Assembly (NCBI RefSeq): GCF_019061305.1
Contig: NZ_JAHQZT010000018.1
Span: 1-53,048, forward strand
Source: Marinobacterium weihaiense
Lineage (GTDB): Bacteria > Pseudomonadota > Gammaproteobacteria > Pseudomonadales > Balneatricaceae
Reading direction: 5' to 3'
DNA: 53,048 bases
Position numbers and translations under genes: made by a program. How positions within the stretch are numbered: position 1 is the first letter of the stretch; each line of letters starts with the position of its first letter. Under the pieces are notes generated by a model that saw only the letters and a program-made list of their open reading frames with translations, did not search any database and was not told where the DNA came from. This document shows, piece by piece, positions 1 through 9,418 of this stretch.

Positions 1-39
1 AGTGTTTCGCGAACCCTGTCGTCTCAAGCGAGGAGGCGT

Positions 40-67
40 ATTCTACGCATCCCCGATGCAGAGTCAA
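40..67 (-). promoter_or_regulatory. Probable rRNA-operon promoter reading off the left edge
   Basis: On the minus strand TTGACT (67-62) is separated by 16 bases from TAGAAT (45-40). It is followed by a GCCTCC-containing discriminator like that of proteobacterial rrn P1 promoters. An A/T-rich stretch with T-runs lies upstream of the -35 box, as expected for an UP element. In Pseudomonas-type genomes an rRNA operon often follows tyrS in the same direction, so a 16S gene is predicted just outside the window. The hexamers are seen; the rRNA assignment is inferred. Confidence 0.6.
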
Positions 68-129
68 CACCCGTGCGCGTAAAAGTTTCAAAAAAGCGAT
101 CGCACGCCAAAACCACCGCCCCTTAACGC

Positions 130-163
130 AAACAGGCGCCCCTGAGACCAGGGGCGCCTGTTT
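130..163 (-). terminator. Hairpin terminator after tyrS
   Basis: A 15-bp GC-rich inverted repeat with an AGAC loop lies 20 bases beyond the tyrS stop. The U-run after the stem on the minus strand is short (UUU), so termination may be partial, but the position fits the end of the tyrS transcript and insulates it from the downstream rRNA-type promoter. Confidence 0.65.
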
Positions 164-182
164 CACACCGAATGGGCTGTGT

Positions 183-1478
183 TTACACCAGGTAGAACAG
201 GTGATGTTTCTTCTTGCCCAGCTTTACCAGGAAGTACTTGCCGAAGCGGGCCGCCTCAGGTGCAAACAACTGCGCGGCATTCATGTTCTGCTCCATACCG
301 CACGCTTGGTCATTGACCATGACGGCATTGCGCTGCAACGCATCCTTGACCTGCTTGCCGGACGTCGCCAGCCCCGCATCCGTGAACAGGGTGGTCAACG
401 GCAGGTCTGCCAGTTCGGCCGGCACCTGAGTAGCGGGCAGGCCATCCTGCTCCAACTGAGCATAATCGTCCGCACTCAGTTCGGACAGATCACCCGAGAA
501 CAACGCATCGGTAATACGGCGGGCCGCCTGTAGTGCAGCCTCACCGTGTACCAACGCCGTCATCTGTTCAGCCAGAATACGCTGCGCTTCCGGACGACCC
601 GCACGTTCACGGTCAGCCGCTTCAATGGCATCGATCTCACTGACCGGCAGGAAGGTAAAGAACTTCATGAAGCGGTACACGTCTGCATCCGGGGTCTGCA
701 GCCAGAACTGATAGAAAGCATACGGCGACGTCTTCTTCGCATCGAGCCATACCGCACCGCCCTCAGTCTTGCCGAACTTGGTACCGTCCGACTTGGTGAT
801 CAGCGGCAGCGTCAGTGCATGTGTTGCAGCACCGTTGACGCGACGGGTCAGCTCGATCCCCCCAACGATGTTGCCCCACTGATCAGAGCCGCCGATCTGC
901 ATAGTGCAGCCGTACTTGCTGTTCAGTTGCTGGAAATCGTAGGACTGCAGAATCTGATAGGTGAATTCGGTAAACGAAAGACCCGAGCCTTCACGTTCGA
1001 TACGCTGCTTGACCGACTCCTTGGCAATCATCTTGTTAACGGTAAAGTGCTTGCCAATGTCACGCAGGAAACTGAGCACATCGACATTGGCAGTCCAGTC
1101 ATAGTTGTTGGCCAGAATCGCACCGCCTTCGCCATCGAAGGTGATAAAGCGACTGATCTGTGCCTTGAGACATTCACTCCACTGCTGCACAACCTCTTCT
1201 GAGTTGAGCTGACGTTCCTGGTCCTTGAAGCTGGGGTCCCCGATCAGGCCGGTTGCGCCACCGACCAGCGCAATCGGGCGATGGCCGGCATCCTGGAAAC
1301 GCTTCAGCATCAACAGCGGCACCAGGTGCCCCAGGTGCAGGCTGTCGGCAGTCGGATCGAAGCCGCAATAGAGGGTCACCGGCCCCTGAGCCAGGTGCTC
1401 AGCCAGTTCCTCTTCATGCGTCATCTGTGCGATAAGACCTCGGGCCTTAAGATCTTCGATCAAACTGTTTGCGTTCAT
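183..1478 (-). CDS. tyrS: Tyrosyl-tRNA synthetase
   Basis: Cytoplasmic class I aminoacyl-tRNA synthetase that charges tRNA-Tyr. The 431-residue length is normal for the E. coli-type enzyme. The HIGH signature appears as HLGHL near residue 48. The KMSKS loop appears as KFGKTEGG near residue 235, the usual form in this TyrRS branch. The C-terminal ~70 residues form an S4-like tRNA-binding domain ([19 protein letters not shown]). The ATG start lies 43 bases downstream of a recognisable -10 element. It is transcribed divergently from the M23 peptidase gene and appears monocistronic, ended by the hairpin at 130-163. No anomalies seen. Confidence 0.97.
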   Translation of the reverse strand: MNANSLIEDLKARGLIAQMTHEEELAEHLAQGPVTLYCGFDPTADSLHLGHLVPLLMLKRFQDAGHRPIALVGGATGLIGDPSFKDQERQLNSEEVVQQWSECLKAQISRFITFDGEGGAILANNYDWTANVDVLSFLRDIGKHFTVNKMIAKESVKQRIEREGSGLSFTEFTYQILQSYDFQQLNSKYGCTMQIGGSDQWGNIVGGIELTRRVNGAATHALTLPLITKSDGTKFGKTEGGAVWLDAKKTSPYAFYQFWLQTPDADVYRFMKFFTFLPVSEIDAIEAADRERAGRPEAQRILAEQMTALVHGEAALQAARRITDALFSGDLSELSADDYAQLEQDGLPATQVPAELADLPLTTLFTDAGLATSGKQVKDALQRNAVMVNDQACGMEQNMNAAQLFAPEAARFGKYFLVKLGKKKHHLFYLV

Positions 1479-1521
1479 ACCGCCGGAATCTCTCTATTGA
1501 GTTAAAGTAAGCCGATGCAGC

Positions 1522-1550
1522 ATTCTAAACCTTCACTTGATCCTGAACAA
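1522..1550 (-). promoter_or_regulatory. Probable tyrS promoter
   Basis: Minus-strand TTGTTC (1550-1545) and TAGAAT (1527-1522) are separated by 17 bases. They lie about 45 bases upstream of the tyrS ATG, in the divergent region shared with the M23 peptidase gene. No T-box-like leader fits the short 5' region. Confidence 0.5.
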
Positions 1551-1651
1551 ACCCGGCCTCGGCCACCACTTCCCGGGGCTCCGGCCCGCCCTGCGTTTCG
1601 ATATACTCCATCACTCAAGGGCTATTTTCACCTTCTGACACAGGTATCACC

Positions 1652-3043
1652 GTGACACCCCTGATTGACAAGTTTCGTACCCTGCCACGTCTTCATCGTC
1701 TGGCGGCCGGCAGCATTGCCCTGGCGAGTCTGGCCGCGCTCGCGTTCTGGCCAGCGCCTGCGCCCCGCACTGCCCTGCCGGAAACGGGCGCGGCCATTTC
1801 CACACCCCATGAAGCTATTGCCACCTCGACCGAGCGCATTCCTCTACCAGCGCAAACGACCAACCTCTTAACCGATACCCCCCCGGAGGCAAGCATCCAT
1901 ACGGTGACACCTGTGCCGGAGCGCATCGAGAACTGGGTGGAATACCCGGTTAAGTCCGGTGACAACCTGACTCGCCTGTTCAAACGTGCTGGACTGGGGC
2001 CACGCGAGGTGTACCGCATCTCTCAGGCCACCACCGGGCAGAACGCCTTTCACCATCTGTGCCCGGGGCAGACCTTTGCCTTTCTGATCGAAGACGGCGT
2101 GCTACGCAAGCTCAGGCATGTACGTACGCCTCTGGAAAGCACCCTGGTCGAGTTGACTGACCTCGGTTACCAGGCACGGGATATCGTGCGCCAGCCACAA
2201 GCGCGTCAGCGCTATGCCGAAGGTCAAATCCAGTCCTCACTATTCGCGGATGCATCCGCCGCAGGCCTGCCGCAGCGAACCATCATGCAGCTGGCTGAGA
2301 TTTTCGGCTGGGACATCGACTTTGCCCTCGACCTGCGAGCAGGTGACAGCTTCCGCGTACTTTATGAACAGGACTACCTGGATGATAAGCCGCTGGACCG
2401 CAGCCGCATCCTGGCTGCCGAATTCATCAATCAAGGCATACGTCACCAGGCCGTGCGCTTCACCGGCCCGAACGGCGACAGCGATTATTTTTCGCCGGAT
2501 GGCCGCAGCATGCGCAAGGCATTCCTGCGCTCTCCGGTGGACTTTCGCCGCATCAGTTCGCGCTTCAAGCCGGAACGTTACCACCCGGTATTGGGCAAGC
2601 GCCGACCGCACCGTGGCGTGGACTATGCCGCTGCCACCGGCACTCCGATTCGGGCGGCCGGAGATGGCAAAATCATCTGGCGCGGCACCAAGGGCGGCTA
2701 CGGCCGTACCCTCATGCTGCAGCACGGCAGCAACATGACCACTCTGTATGCACATATGAGTCGCTATCAAAAAGGGCAACACAAGGGGGACAAGGTCAAG
2801 CAGGGAGAGATCATCGGCTACGTCGGTGCCTCCGGACTGGCAACGGGGCCGCACCTGCATTATGAATTCCGCATCGACAACGTACACCAGAACCCGCTGA
2901 CCGTGGACCTGCCTGCGGCCGAACCGGTTCCGGGCCCGCAACGCGAAGCCTTTGCGACCCAGGCACGGACGCTGCTTGCAGCACTGGACGCCGCCTCCGG
3001 CACCCGACTGGCCATGACCGAACAGGAGAATAGGGATGAGTGA
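1652..3043 (+). CDS. M23-family peptidoglycan endopeptidase (MepM/OapA-like)
   Basis: Predicted cell-envelope murein hydrolase that cuts peptide cross-links so new wall can be inserted. It has 463 residues. An N-terminal membrane anchor (about residues 14-35, rich in Leu/Ala) is followed by a proline-rich linker, an OapA/LysM-like domain (about 95-150, PVKSGDNLTRLFKRAGL), an SH3-like middle region and a C-terminal M23 domain (about 325-425). The zinc and catalytic motifs are intact: HRGVDYAA (HxxxD), the YAHM histidine and HLHYE. The start is GTG with a weak AGG upstream. The stop overlaps the anmK start by 8 bases, so the two are translationally coupled: one cuts the wall, the next recycles its fragments. 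The same pair lies beside tyrS in Pseudomonas. Confidence 0.9.
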   Translation: MTPLIDKFRTLPRLHRLAAGSIALASLAALAFWPAPAPRTALPETGAAISTPHEAIATSTERIPLPAQTTNLLTDTPPEASIHTVTPVPERIENWVEYPVKSGDNLTRLFKRAGLGPREVYRISQATTGQNAFHHLCPGQTFAFLIEDGVLRKLRHVRTPLESTLVELTDLGYQARDIVRQPQARQRYAEGQIQSSLFADASAAGLPQRTIMQLAEIFGWDIDFALDLRAGDSFRVLYEQDYLDDKPLDRSRILAAEFINQGIRHQAVRFTGPNGDSDYFSPDGRSMRKAFLRSPVDFRRISSRFKPERYHPVLGKRRPHRGVDYAAATGTPIRAAGDGKIIWRGTKGGYGRTLMLQHGSNMTTLYAHMSRYQKGQHKGDKVKQGEIIGYVGASGLATGPHLHYEFRIDNVHQNPLTVDLPAAEPVPGPQREAFATQARTLLAALDAASGTRLAMTEQENRDE

Positions 3044-4139
3044 CTGTTACATCGGCCTGATGTCCGGGACCAGCCTGGATGGCATTGACGCCGTCGCCGT
3101 CAGCTTCGAACCGACTTTCTGCCTGCACGCCAGCCACACCCATCCGCTACCCGCGGACCTGCGCCAGCTGATTCTGCAACTGAACCACAGCGGCAGCGAT
3201 GAGATCGACCGACTGGGGCAACTGGACATTGCCCTGGGCCGCGTGTTTGCCGAAGCCGTACAGGGCCTGCTTGACAACAGCGGTCTGCTGCCTGAACAAA
3301 TACGCGCCATCGGCAGCCATGGCCAGACCATCCGCCACCGGCCGGAGCTGGGCTTCAGCTTGCAAATCGGCGACCCGGCAACACTGGCCGAATACACTGG
3401 TATCACCACCGTGGCCGACTTTCGGCGCCGCGATCTGGCCGCCGGTGGCCAGGGGGCCCCTCTGGTTCCGGCCTTTCACCAGGCGCTGTTTCGTCAAGAG
3501 GGGCAGGACCGGGTTCTGGCCAATCTGGGGGGCATGGCCAACATCACCCTGCTGCCCGGTGACCGGGAGCGACCGGTGCTGGGCTATGACACCGGACCGG
3601 GCAATGTGCTGATGGATGCCTGGATTCGGCGCCACCGGGGACTCGCCTATGATGCGGACGGCCAGTGGGCCGCCAGTGGACGGGTGCATGCCGGTCTGTT
3701 GGAGCAGCTGCTCCGCCATCCCTACTTTGCCCGTACCCCGCCGAAAAGCACCGGACGCGAGCAGTTTGATCTGCCCTGGCTGGATGACCAGCTGCAGCAA
3801 TTGGCGGAACCGGTGGCCTCGGTCGACGTACAGACCACCCTGCTGGAGTTGACCGCCCTGTCACTGACCCGAGCGATTCAACATCATGCGCTGTCCCGAC
3901 CCGAACTGCTATTGTGCGGCGGTGGCAGCCACAATCGGCAGCTGCAGCAACGCCTGCAATTGCACTTGCCACAGGCGCGTCTGACAACGTCAGCCGCCGG
4001 AGGTTTGGAACCCGATTGGGTCGAAGCCGCTGCCTTTGCCTGGTTTGCCATGCGCACCCTATCGCGCCAACCTTCAAGCCTGGCGGCGGTGACCGGTGCA
4101 CGGGGAGACCGCATTCTCGGCGCCATCCACTATCCCTGA
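3036..4139 (+). CDS. anmK: Anhydro-N-acetylmuramic acid kinase
   Basis: Converts 1,6-anhydro-MurNAc released during wall turnover to MurNAc-6-phosphate (ATP-dependent ring opening plus phosphorylation) in peptidoglycan recycling. The 367 residues match the family length. The N-terminal phosphate-binding motif MSGTSLDGIDAV, the GSHGQT segment near residue 90, the GYDTGPGN segment near 185 and the late LLCGGG segment near 290 are diagnostic of AnmK in the ASKHA kinase fold. The ATG is preceded by GGAG/AGGG and lies within the last codons of the M23 peptidase gene. A bidirectional hairpin terminator follows. Confidence 0.96.
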   Translation: MSDCYIGLMSGTSLDGIDAVAVSFEPTFCLHASHTHPLPADLRQLILQLNHSGSDEIDRLGQLDIALGRVFAEAVQGLLDNSGLLPEQIRAIGSHGQTIRHRPELGFSLQIGDPATLAEYTGITTVADFRRRDLAAGGQGAPLVPAFHQALFRQEGQDRVLANLGGMANITLLPGDRERPVLGYDTGPGNVLMDAWIRRHRGLAYDADGQWAASGRVHAGLLEQLLRHPYFARTPPKSTGREQFDLPWLDDQLQQLAEPVASVDVQTTLLELTALSLTRAIQHHALSRPELLLCGGGSHNRQLQQRLQLHLPQARLTTSAAGGLEPDWVEAAAFAWFAMRTLSRQPSSLAAVTGARGDRILGAIHYP

Positions 4140-4156
4140 GCGCGACCCAAAAACAG

Positions 4157-4181
4157 AAACGCCGGCATCAAGCCGGCGTTT
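4157..4181. terminator. Bidirectional terminator between anmK and erpA
   Basis: AAACGCCGGC pairs with GCCGGCGTTT (10 bp) across an ATCAA loop, between two convergent genes. Short A/T runs on both sides fit a shared intrinsic terminator. Confidence 0.7.
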
Positions 4182-4201
4182 GCGCAACAGTATGACAGCG
4201 A

Positions 4202-4549
4202 TCAGATCGAGAACGATGACCCGCAACCGCAGGTTGTGGTCGCGTTGGGGTTGTTGATCACGAACTGGGAGCCCTGCAGGCCTTCCTTATAGTCGACTTC
4301 AGAACCCGCCAGGTACTGGTAGCTCATGGGGTCGACCACCAGGGTCACGCCATCACGTTCAACAGCTGCGTCGTCGTCAGCCATGTTTTCATCAAACGTG
4401 AAGCCGTAGGAAAAGCCGGCACAACCGCCGCCGGTGATATACACCCGCAGTTTGAGGTTGTTGTTCTGCTCTTCTTCCAGCAGTGACTTCACTTTGTTGA
4501 CCGCCGCATCGGTAAAGACCAGTTCGGCCGCTTGTGCAGTATCGCTCAT
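4202..4549 (-). CDS. erpA: Iron-sulfur cluster insertion protein ErpA
   Basis: A-type Fe-S carrier that delivers clusters to apo-enzymes such as those of isoprenoid synthesis. It has 115 residues, the usual length. The three conserved cysteines are present: [10 protein letters not shown] near residue 42 and the C-terminal [10 protein letters not shown] (Cys-Gly-Cys). The N-terminal [18 protein letters not shown] segment is typical of ErpA rather than IscA. It lies alone on the minus strand upstream of argC. In E. coli erpA also sits beside clcA and hemL, so this neighbourhood is ancient. Confidence 0.95.
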   Translation of the reverse strand: MSDTAQAAELVFTDAAVNKVKSLLEEEQNNNLKLRVYITGGGCAGFSYGFTFDENMADDDAAVERDGVTLVVDPMSYQYLAGSEVDYKEGLQGSQFVINNPNATTTCGCGSSFSI

Positions 4550-4619
4550 AGTTACACTTAACCCTCTTGGATACAGCGCATTCTGCCTAACCCTAGTATT
4601 TCAGTCAAGTATTGACCGA

Positions 4620-5654
4620 TCAGGGCATCAGGGCGACCTGTTGCAGACCAGTGGTCTCCGGCAGATCGAACATGATGTTCATGACCTGTACCGCCTGACC
4701 GGACGCCCCCTTGACCAGGTTATCGATGGCCGACAGCACCACCACCGTATCTTCACCCTGCGGCTGGTGCACACTGATGCGACACATATTAGAGCCCTTG
4801 ACGCTGCGGGTTTCCGGGTGAGCACCGGCCGGCATCACATCCACGAACGGCTCATCACGGTAGAACTCTTCGAACAGCGTCTGGAGATCCGGTCCGACCG
4901 GATCCTTGAGCACCGAGTACAGGGTGGCATGAATGCCACGGATCATCGGCATCAGGTGCGGTGCGAACGTCAGGCCAACCGGACGACCGGCCATGCTGCT
5001 CAGGCCCTGCTTGATTTCCGGCAGATGACGATGGCCCGGCACGCCGTAAGCTTTGACGCTTTCGCTGGATTCCGCCTGTAGCATGGCTACATTGGCACCA
5101 CGACCGGCCCCGGTAACACCGGACTTGCAGTCGGCAATCAGACGACGGTGATCGATCAGGCCCTTTTCCAGCAGCGGACGGAAGCCCAGCTGAACGGCCG
5201 TCGGGTAACAGCCGGCACAACCGATCAGCTGACCTTCACGAATCGCATCGCGGTTGACTTCAGGCAGACCATAGACCGCCTGCTGAGCCAGGTCCGGGCA
5301 AGTGTGTTCCAGGCCGTACCATTTCTCCCAGAGCTCGATATCCTTGATGCGGAAATCAGCCCCCAGGTCAATGATACGCACGCCACGCGCAACCAGCTCA
5401 GGTGCCATGCTCATGGCCACACCATGCGGCGTGGCAAAGAACACCACATCACAAGCGGCCAAACGGTCCACATCAGGCACGGTAAATGCGAGGTCGTAGT
5501 GGCCACGCAGGTTGGGGAACATGTCCGCGACCTGGATACCCTCCTCGGATCGCGAGGTGATAACCTCGACCTGAGCCTGTGGATGGTTTGCCAGAAGACG
5601 CAACAATTCTACACCGGTGTAGCCGGTGCCACCGACGATTCCTACCTTGACCAC
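4620..5654 (-). CDS. argC: N-acetyl-gamma-glutamyl-phosphate reductase
   Basis: Third step of arginine biosynthesis: NADPH-dependent reduction of N-acetylglutamyl phosphate to the semialdehyde. It has 344 residues, the normal length. The N-terminal nucleotide-binding motif [17 protein letters not shown] and the catalytic cysteine in [14 protein letters not shown] (near residue 150) are intact, and HRHLPEI supplies the conserved histidine region. The start fits the alignment (MVKVGIVGG). It is divergent from the CLC gene; a TATAAT box at 5690-5695 lies between them, but I could not pair it with a good -35 in either direction. Confidence 0.96.
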   Translation of the reverse strand: MVKVGIVGGTGYTGVELLRLLANHPQAQVEVITSRSEEGIQVADMFPNLRGHYDLAFTVPDVDRLAACDVVFFATPHGVAMSMAPELVARGVRIIDLGADFRIKDIELWEKWYGLEHTCPDLAQQAVYGLPEVNRDAIREGQLIGCAGCYPTAVQLGFRPLLEKGLIDHRRLIADCKSGVTGAGRGANVAMLQAESSESVKAYGVPGHRHLPEIKQGLSSMAGRPVGLTFAPHLMPMIRGIHATLYSVLKDPVGPDLQTLFEEFYRDEPFVDVMPAGAHPETRSVKGSNMCRISVHQPQGEDTVVVLSAIDNLVKGASGQAVQVMNIMFDLPETTGLQQVALMP

Positions 5655-5740
5655 ATCAACCTCTCATCAGTACGCAAAAACTGTTAGGGTATAATACTCA
5701 GCTGTTCAGCAGATGACCATGATCCCCTGAAGCCACCATC

Positions 5741-7468
5741 ATGCCACACCGACTGCTTTCACTGGAACATTTCCGCCAACGTCTGGCCCACGCCGACGCC
5801 CTGCCGCAGCTGGTTGTGCTGGGGGTACTGTCCGGCCTCGCGGCAGGCGGTCTGATCAGCCTGTTTCGTCATCTTGATACCCTGCTGCAGTTCGAGCTGC
5901 TGCCCGGCGGTGCCGAACGCTTTGAGAACCTGTCGACGCAGGAGCGTCTACTGTGGCCGGTCGGCGGCAGCCTGATGCTGATCCTGCTGTTTCTGGTCAT
6001 CCCCGCGCATGCCCGTTCGGTCGGGATCGTCCACCTGCTGGAACGCCTCAACAATCAGCAGGGGCGCATGCCGGGTCTGAACATGCTGATCCAGGGCCTG
6101 TCCGCGCTGATTGCCCTGGGCAGCGGTCACTCGGTGGGCCGCGAGGGCCCCGCCGTCCATATCGGCGCCGCCGCCAGCAGCCTGATCGGCCAGCGCATGC
6201 ACCTGCCCAACAACTCCCTGCGGCTGCTGGTCGGCTGCGGCACGGCGGCCGGGATCGCGGCGGTCTTCAACACCCCGCTGGCCGGGGTGATCTTCGCCAT
6301 GGAAGTGGTTCTGCTCGAATATACCCTGATCGGTTTCCTGCCTATTATGGTGGCAGCCGTGGTGGCCGACGTGGTGGTAAGGGCCACGGTGGGCGAGGCG
6401 ATCGTCTTCAATGCGCCGGAGGCCAGCATCGGCGAGCTGACCGGGCTGCCACTGGTCGTACTGCTGGGGCTGCTGACCGGACTGTTGGCCGCCGGATTTC
6501 ATCACCTGCAACTGCTGACCTTCCGCCTGCGTCACTGGCATTTCAGCGTGCGCTTTTTATTGGCCGGCGGACTGACCGGCGCCGTGGCCGCCTACTGGCC
6601 GGAAGTGATGGGCAGCGGCTACGACACCATCGAAGCCCTGTTTCACGGCCCGGCCCCGCTGCTGTTCCTGCTCGGCCTGCTATTGGCCAAGTGCCTGCTG
6701 ACCCCCGTGATCATTGCGCTGGGCATTCCCGCCGGCCTGATCGCGCCAGCCCTGTTCATCGGCGCCGTCGCCGGTGCTCTGCTTGGCGGTGTCGGCGCCT
6801 GGCTGACCGGCCAGCCGCATACCGGCTTGTATGCCATGATCGGCATGGGCGCGATGATGGCCGCCCTGCTCAATGCGCCACTGGCTGCCCTGCTGGCACT
6901 GCTGGAGCTGACCCACAACACCGGCATCATCCTCCCCGGCATGCTGGCCATTCTGGTAGCCAATCTGACCACCCGCTTCGGTTTCGGCCTGCCCTCCATC
7001 TTTCACGCCTCCCTGCAGCAGCAAGGCCTGGATCTGCGCCAGGCACCGCTGGCACAGGTGCTGTCACGGGCAGCGGTGGGCAGTCTGATGCAGCGCGACC
7101 TCTGCCAGGCACCGGCGAGTCTGAACCGCACGGCGGCACGTGCGCTACTGGATGCCGCGCCCTACTGGATTCTGGTAGACAGTACACCACGCCGGTTCCT
7201 GCTGCCCCCGACCGATCTGCGCCAGTACCTGGACAGCTTGGCGCCCGAAGTGGACTCTGGCGACGACATCGACCTGCTCAGCATTCCAGCTCAACGGATC
7301 GACGTTGAACCTTTGCTCTACCGCGCCACTCTCAAGGAGGCACTGGAGCGCATGCAGCAACAACAGCTGCAGTACCTGCTGGTGGTCAGCAACCGGGAAG
7401 AACCCATGGGCCTGATCAGCCGCCAGCAGATCGAAGACTACTACCATCAGAAACAGAGCCTGACATGA
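5741..7468 (+). CDS. CLC-family chloride channel/transporter with CBS-like tail
   Basis: Integral inner-membrane anion transporter of 575 residues. Residues about 20-430 form the CLC core. The external gating glutamate is present in GREGP (near residue 134), and the third signature appears as GIPAGLIAPALFIGA. The C-terminal ~130 residues form a CBS-pair-like cytoplasmic domain ending in QYLLVV...MGLISRQQIEDYY. Hand alignment to E. coli ClcA suggests substitutions at the selectivity serine (GSGIP reads SVGIV), the internal proton glutamate E203 (FIIEE reads FAMEV) and the Tyr445 region. It may therefore conduct as a channel or favour another anion. It overlaps thiE by 4 bases (ATGA). E. coli also keeps clcA next to hemL and erpA. 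Confidence 0.9.
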   Translation: MPHRLLSLEHFRQRLAHADALPQLVVLGVLSGLAAGGLISLFRHLDTLLQFELLPGGAERFENLSTQERLLWPVGGSLMLILLFLVIPAHARSVGIVHLLERLNNQQGRMPGLNMLIQGLSALIALGSGHSVGREGPAVHIGAAASSLIGQRMHLPNNSLRLLVGCGTAAGIAAVFNTPLAGVIFAMEVVLLEYTLIGFLPIMVAAVVADVVVRATVGEAIVFNAPEASIGELTGLPLVVLLGLLTGLLAAGFHHLQLLTFRLRHWHFSVRFLLAGGLTGAVAAYWPEVMGSGYDTIEALFHGPAPLLFLLGLLLAKCLLTPVIIALGIPAGLIAPALFIGAVAGALLGGVGAWLTGQPHTGLYAMIGMGAMMAALLNAPLAALLALLELTHNTGIILPGMLAILVANLTTRFGFGLPSIFHASLQQQGLDLRQAPLAQVLSRAAVGSLMQRDLCQAPASLNRTAARALLDAAPYWILVDSTPRRFLLPPTDLRQYLDSLAPEVDSGDDIDLLSIPAQRIDVEPLLYRATLKEALERMQQQQLQYLLVVSNREEPMGLISRQQIEDYYHQKQSLT

Positions 7469-8094
7469 CCCGATTGCATGGCCTTTATGGCCTCACCGAT
7501 GCCACCCTGATGCCCACCGATACCCTTATGCTGGAGCGGGTGGAAGCGGCCCTGCGCGGCGGCATGCGCCTGCTGCAGTACCGCGACAAGTCCACCGATG
7601 ACGCTCGCCGTCTGCGCCAGGCACTGGCATTGCGTGACCTGTGCCGACAGTATGACTGCCCGCTGCTAATCAACGATGACGTGGAGCTGGCTCATGCCAG
7701 CGGTGCCGATGGCGTTCATCTGGGTCAGCAGGACGGCAGCGTGGCCGCCGCACGCGACCGCCTGGGCCCAGCGGCACTGATCGGCCAGACCTGCCACGAC
7801 CGTATCGATCTGGCCCAGCGCGCCATTCAAGCCGGCGCCGATCATGTCGCCTTCGGGGCCTTCTTTGCCTCGCGCACCAAGCCCGAGGCTGAACTGGCGC
7901 CGCTGGCACTGCTACAGGAAGCCCGCGCCCGGCTCAACGTGCCGGTGGTGGCGATCGGCGGGATCAGCATGGATAATGTTGCCCGGGTCGTTGCAGCGGG
8001 CGCGGATCTGATAGCCGTGGTCAATGCACTGTTTGCCGCTGAGGATATTCAGCAACAGGCCGAGCGTCTGACCCAACCGTTTCACGTTTCGTAA
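7465..8094 (+). CDS. thiE: Thiamine-phosphate synthase
   Basis: Joins the pyrimidine (HMP-PP) and thiazole phosphate halves to form thiamine monophosphate; cytoplasmic TIM barrel. It has 209 residues. Motifs seen: QYRDKS near residue 37, INDDVELA near 70, GVHLGQQD near 85, the phosphate loop region SRTKP near 137 and the C-terminal VVAIGGIS and GADLIAVVNALF. Its ATG overlaps the stop of the CLC gene, and hemL follows after 31 bases. Co-transcription is therefore likely although the functions are unrelated. No thiamine riboswitch is visible upstream, because the gene starts inside its neighbour. Confidence 0.95.
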   Translation: MTRLHGLYGLTDATLMPTDTLMLERVEAALRGGMRLLQYRDKSTDDARRLRQALALRDLCRQYDCPLLINDDVELAHASGADGVHLGQQDGSVAAARDRLGPAALIGQTCHDRIDLAQRAIQAGADHVAFGAFFASRTKPEAELAPLALLQEARARLNVPVVAIGGISMDNVARVVAAGADLIAVVNALFAAEDIQQQAERLTQPFHVS

Positions 8095-8125
8095 CTCATT
8101 CGTTTGAAGATAAAGGAAGTGTCCA

Positions 8126-9412
8126 ATGTCACGTTCAGAATCCCTGTTCCAGGCCGCACAGGCCCACATCCCGGGCGGCGTCAATTCACCGGTGCGCGCC
8201 TTCAAGGGCGTTGGCGGCACCCCGATCTTCTTCAAGCGTGGCGAAGGTCCCTTCCTGTTCGATGAAGATGATCGCCGCTACATCGACTACATCGGCTCCT
8301 GGGGTCCCATGCTGCTGGGCCACTCCTACCCGCCGGTGATCAACGCCGTGCGCGAGGCACTGGACAACGGTCTGGGCTTTGGCGCGCCGACCGCCATCGA
8401 AACCGAAATGGCCGATCTGGTTTGCGAGCTGGTGCCCTCCATGGAGATGGTGCGCATGGTCAGCTCCGGCACCGAAGCCACCATGAGCGCCATTCGCCTG
8501 GCCCGCGGCTTCACCGGCCGTGACAAGATCGTCAAGTTCGAGGGCTGCTACCACGGCCACTCCGACTCCCTGCTGGTAAAGGCCGGCTCCGGTGCTCTGA
8601 CCTTGGGCGAACCCAACTCGCCGGGGGTTCCGGCGGCGCTGGCTGAGCACACCATTACCCTGAACTTCAACGACATCGACAACGTGCGCCAAGCCTTTGC
8701 CGAGATCGGTCACCAGGTGGCCTGCATCATCGTCGAGCCGGTGGCCGGTAACATGAACTGCATCCTGCCCAAGGAAGGCTTCCTGGAAGGCCTGCGCGAG
8801 GTCTGCGACCAATACGGCAGCGTGCTGATCTTCGACGAAGTGATGACCGGCTTCCGCGTGGCCCTGGGCGGTGCCCAGGAGAAATTCAACGTCAAACCCG
8901 ACCTGACCACGCTGGGCAAGGTGATCGGTGGCGGTCTGCCGGTGGGCGCCTTCGGCGGCAAGCGCGAAATCATGGAACACATCGCGCCGCTGGGCCCGGT
9001 CTACCAGGCCGGGACCCTGTCCGGCAACCCGCTGGCCATGGCCGCCGGCCTGACCATGCTCAAGGCGCTCAAGGCCGAAGGCATCCACGAAGCCCTGAGC
9101 GCCAAGACCGAGTACCTGACCCAAGGCCTGGAAGCCCTGGCCAGCAAACACGGTATTCCCTTCACCACCAGTTGCGTGGGCGGCATGTTCGGCATCTTCT
9201 TTACCGAGCAACCGCTGGTCAGCAGCTTTGCCGATGCCACGGCCTGTGACACCGAGCGTTTCGGCCGCTTCTTCCACGGCATGCTGGATGAAGGCATTTA
9301 CCTGGCACCGTCCGCCTTCGAGGCCGGCTTCATCTCCAACGCCCACACCGAAGCGGAACTGGATGCCACGCTGGCCGCCGCGGATCGGGTGTTTGCCACG
9401 CTGGCGGAGTAA
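8126..9412 (+). CDS. hemL: Glutamate-1-semialdehyde 2,1-aminomutase
   Basis: PLP enzyme that turns glutamate-1-semialdehyde into 5-aminolevulinate, the committed tetrapyrrole precursor in the C5 pathway. It has 428 residues, standard length. The N-terminal [16 protein letters not shown], the [16 protein letters not shown] cofactor-phosphate region, FDEVMTGFR (PLP pyridine aspartate) and the Schiff-base lysine in [16 protein letters not shown] are all present. An AGGAAG Shine-Dalgarno lies 9 bases before the ATG. It is followed after 6 bases by a small membrane-protein gene, so an operon thiE-hemL-membrane protein is likely. Confidence 0.97.
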   Translation: MSRSESLFQAAQAHIPGGVNSPVRAFKGVGGTPIFFKRGEGPFLFDEDDRRYIDYIGSWGPMLLGHSYPPVINAVREALDNGLGFGAPTAIETEMADLVCELVPSMEMVRMVSSGTEATMSAIRLARGFTGRDKIVKFEGCYHGHSDSLLVKAGSGALTLGEPNSPGVPAALAEHTITLNFNDIDNVRQAFAEIGHQVACIIVEPVAGNMNCILPKEGFLEGLREVCDQYGSVLIFDEVMTGFRVALGGAQEKFNVKPDLTTLGKVIGGGLPVGAFGGKREIMEHIAPLGPVYQAGTLSGNPLAMAAGLTMLKALKAEGIHEALSAKTEYLTQGLEALASKHGIPFTTSCVGGMFGIFFTEQPLVSSFADATACDTERFGRFFHGMLDEGIYLAPSAFEAGFISNAHTEAELDATLAAADRVFATLAE

Positions 9413-9418
9413 GCGGGC

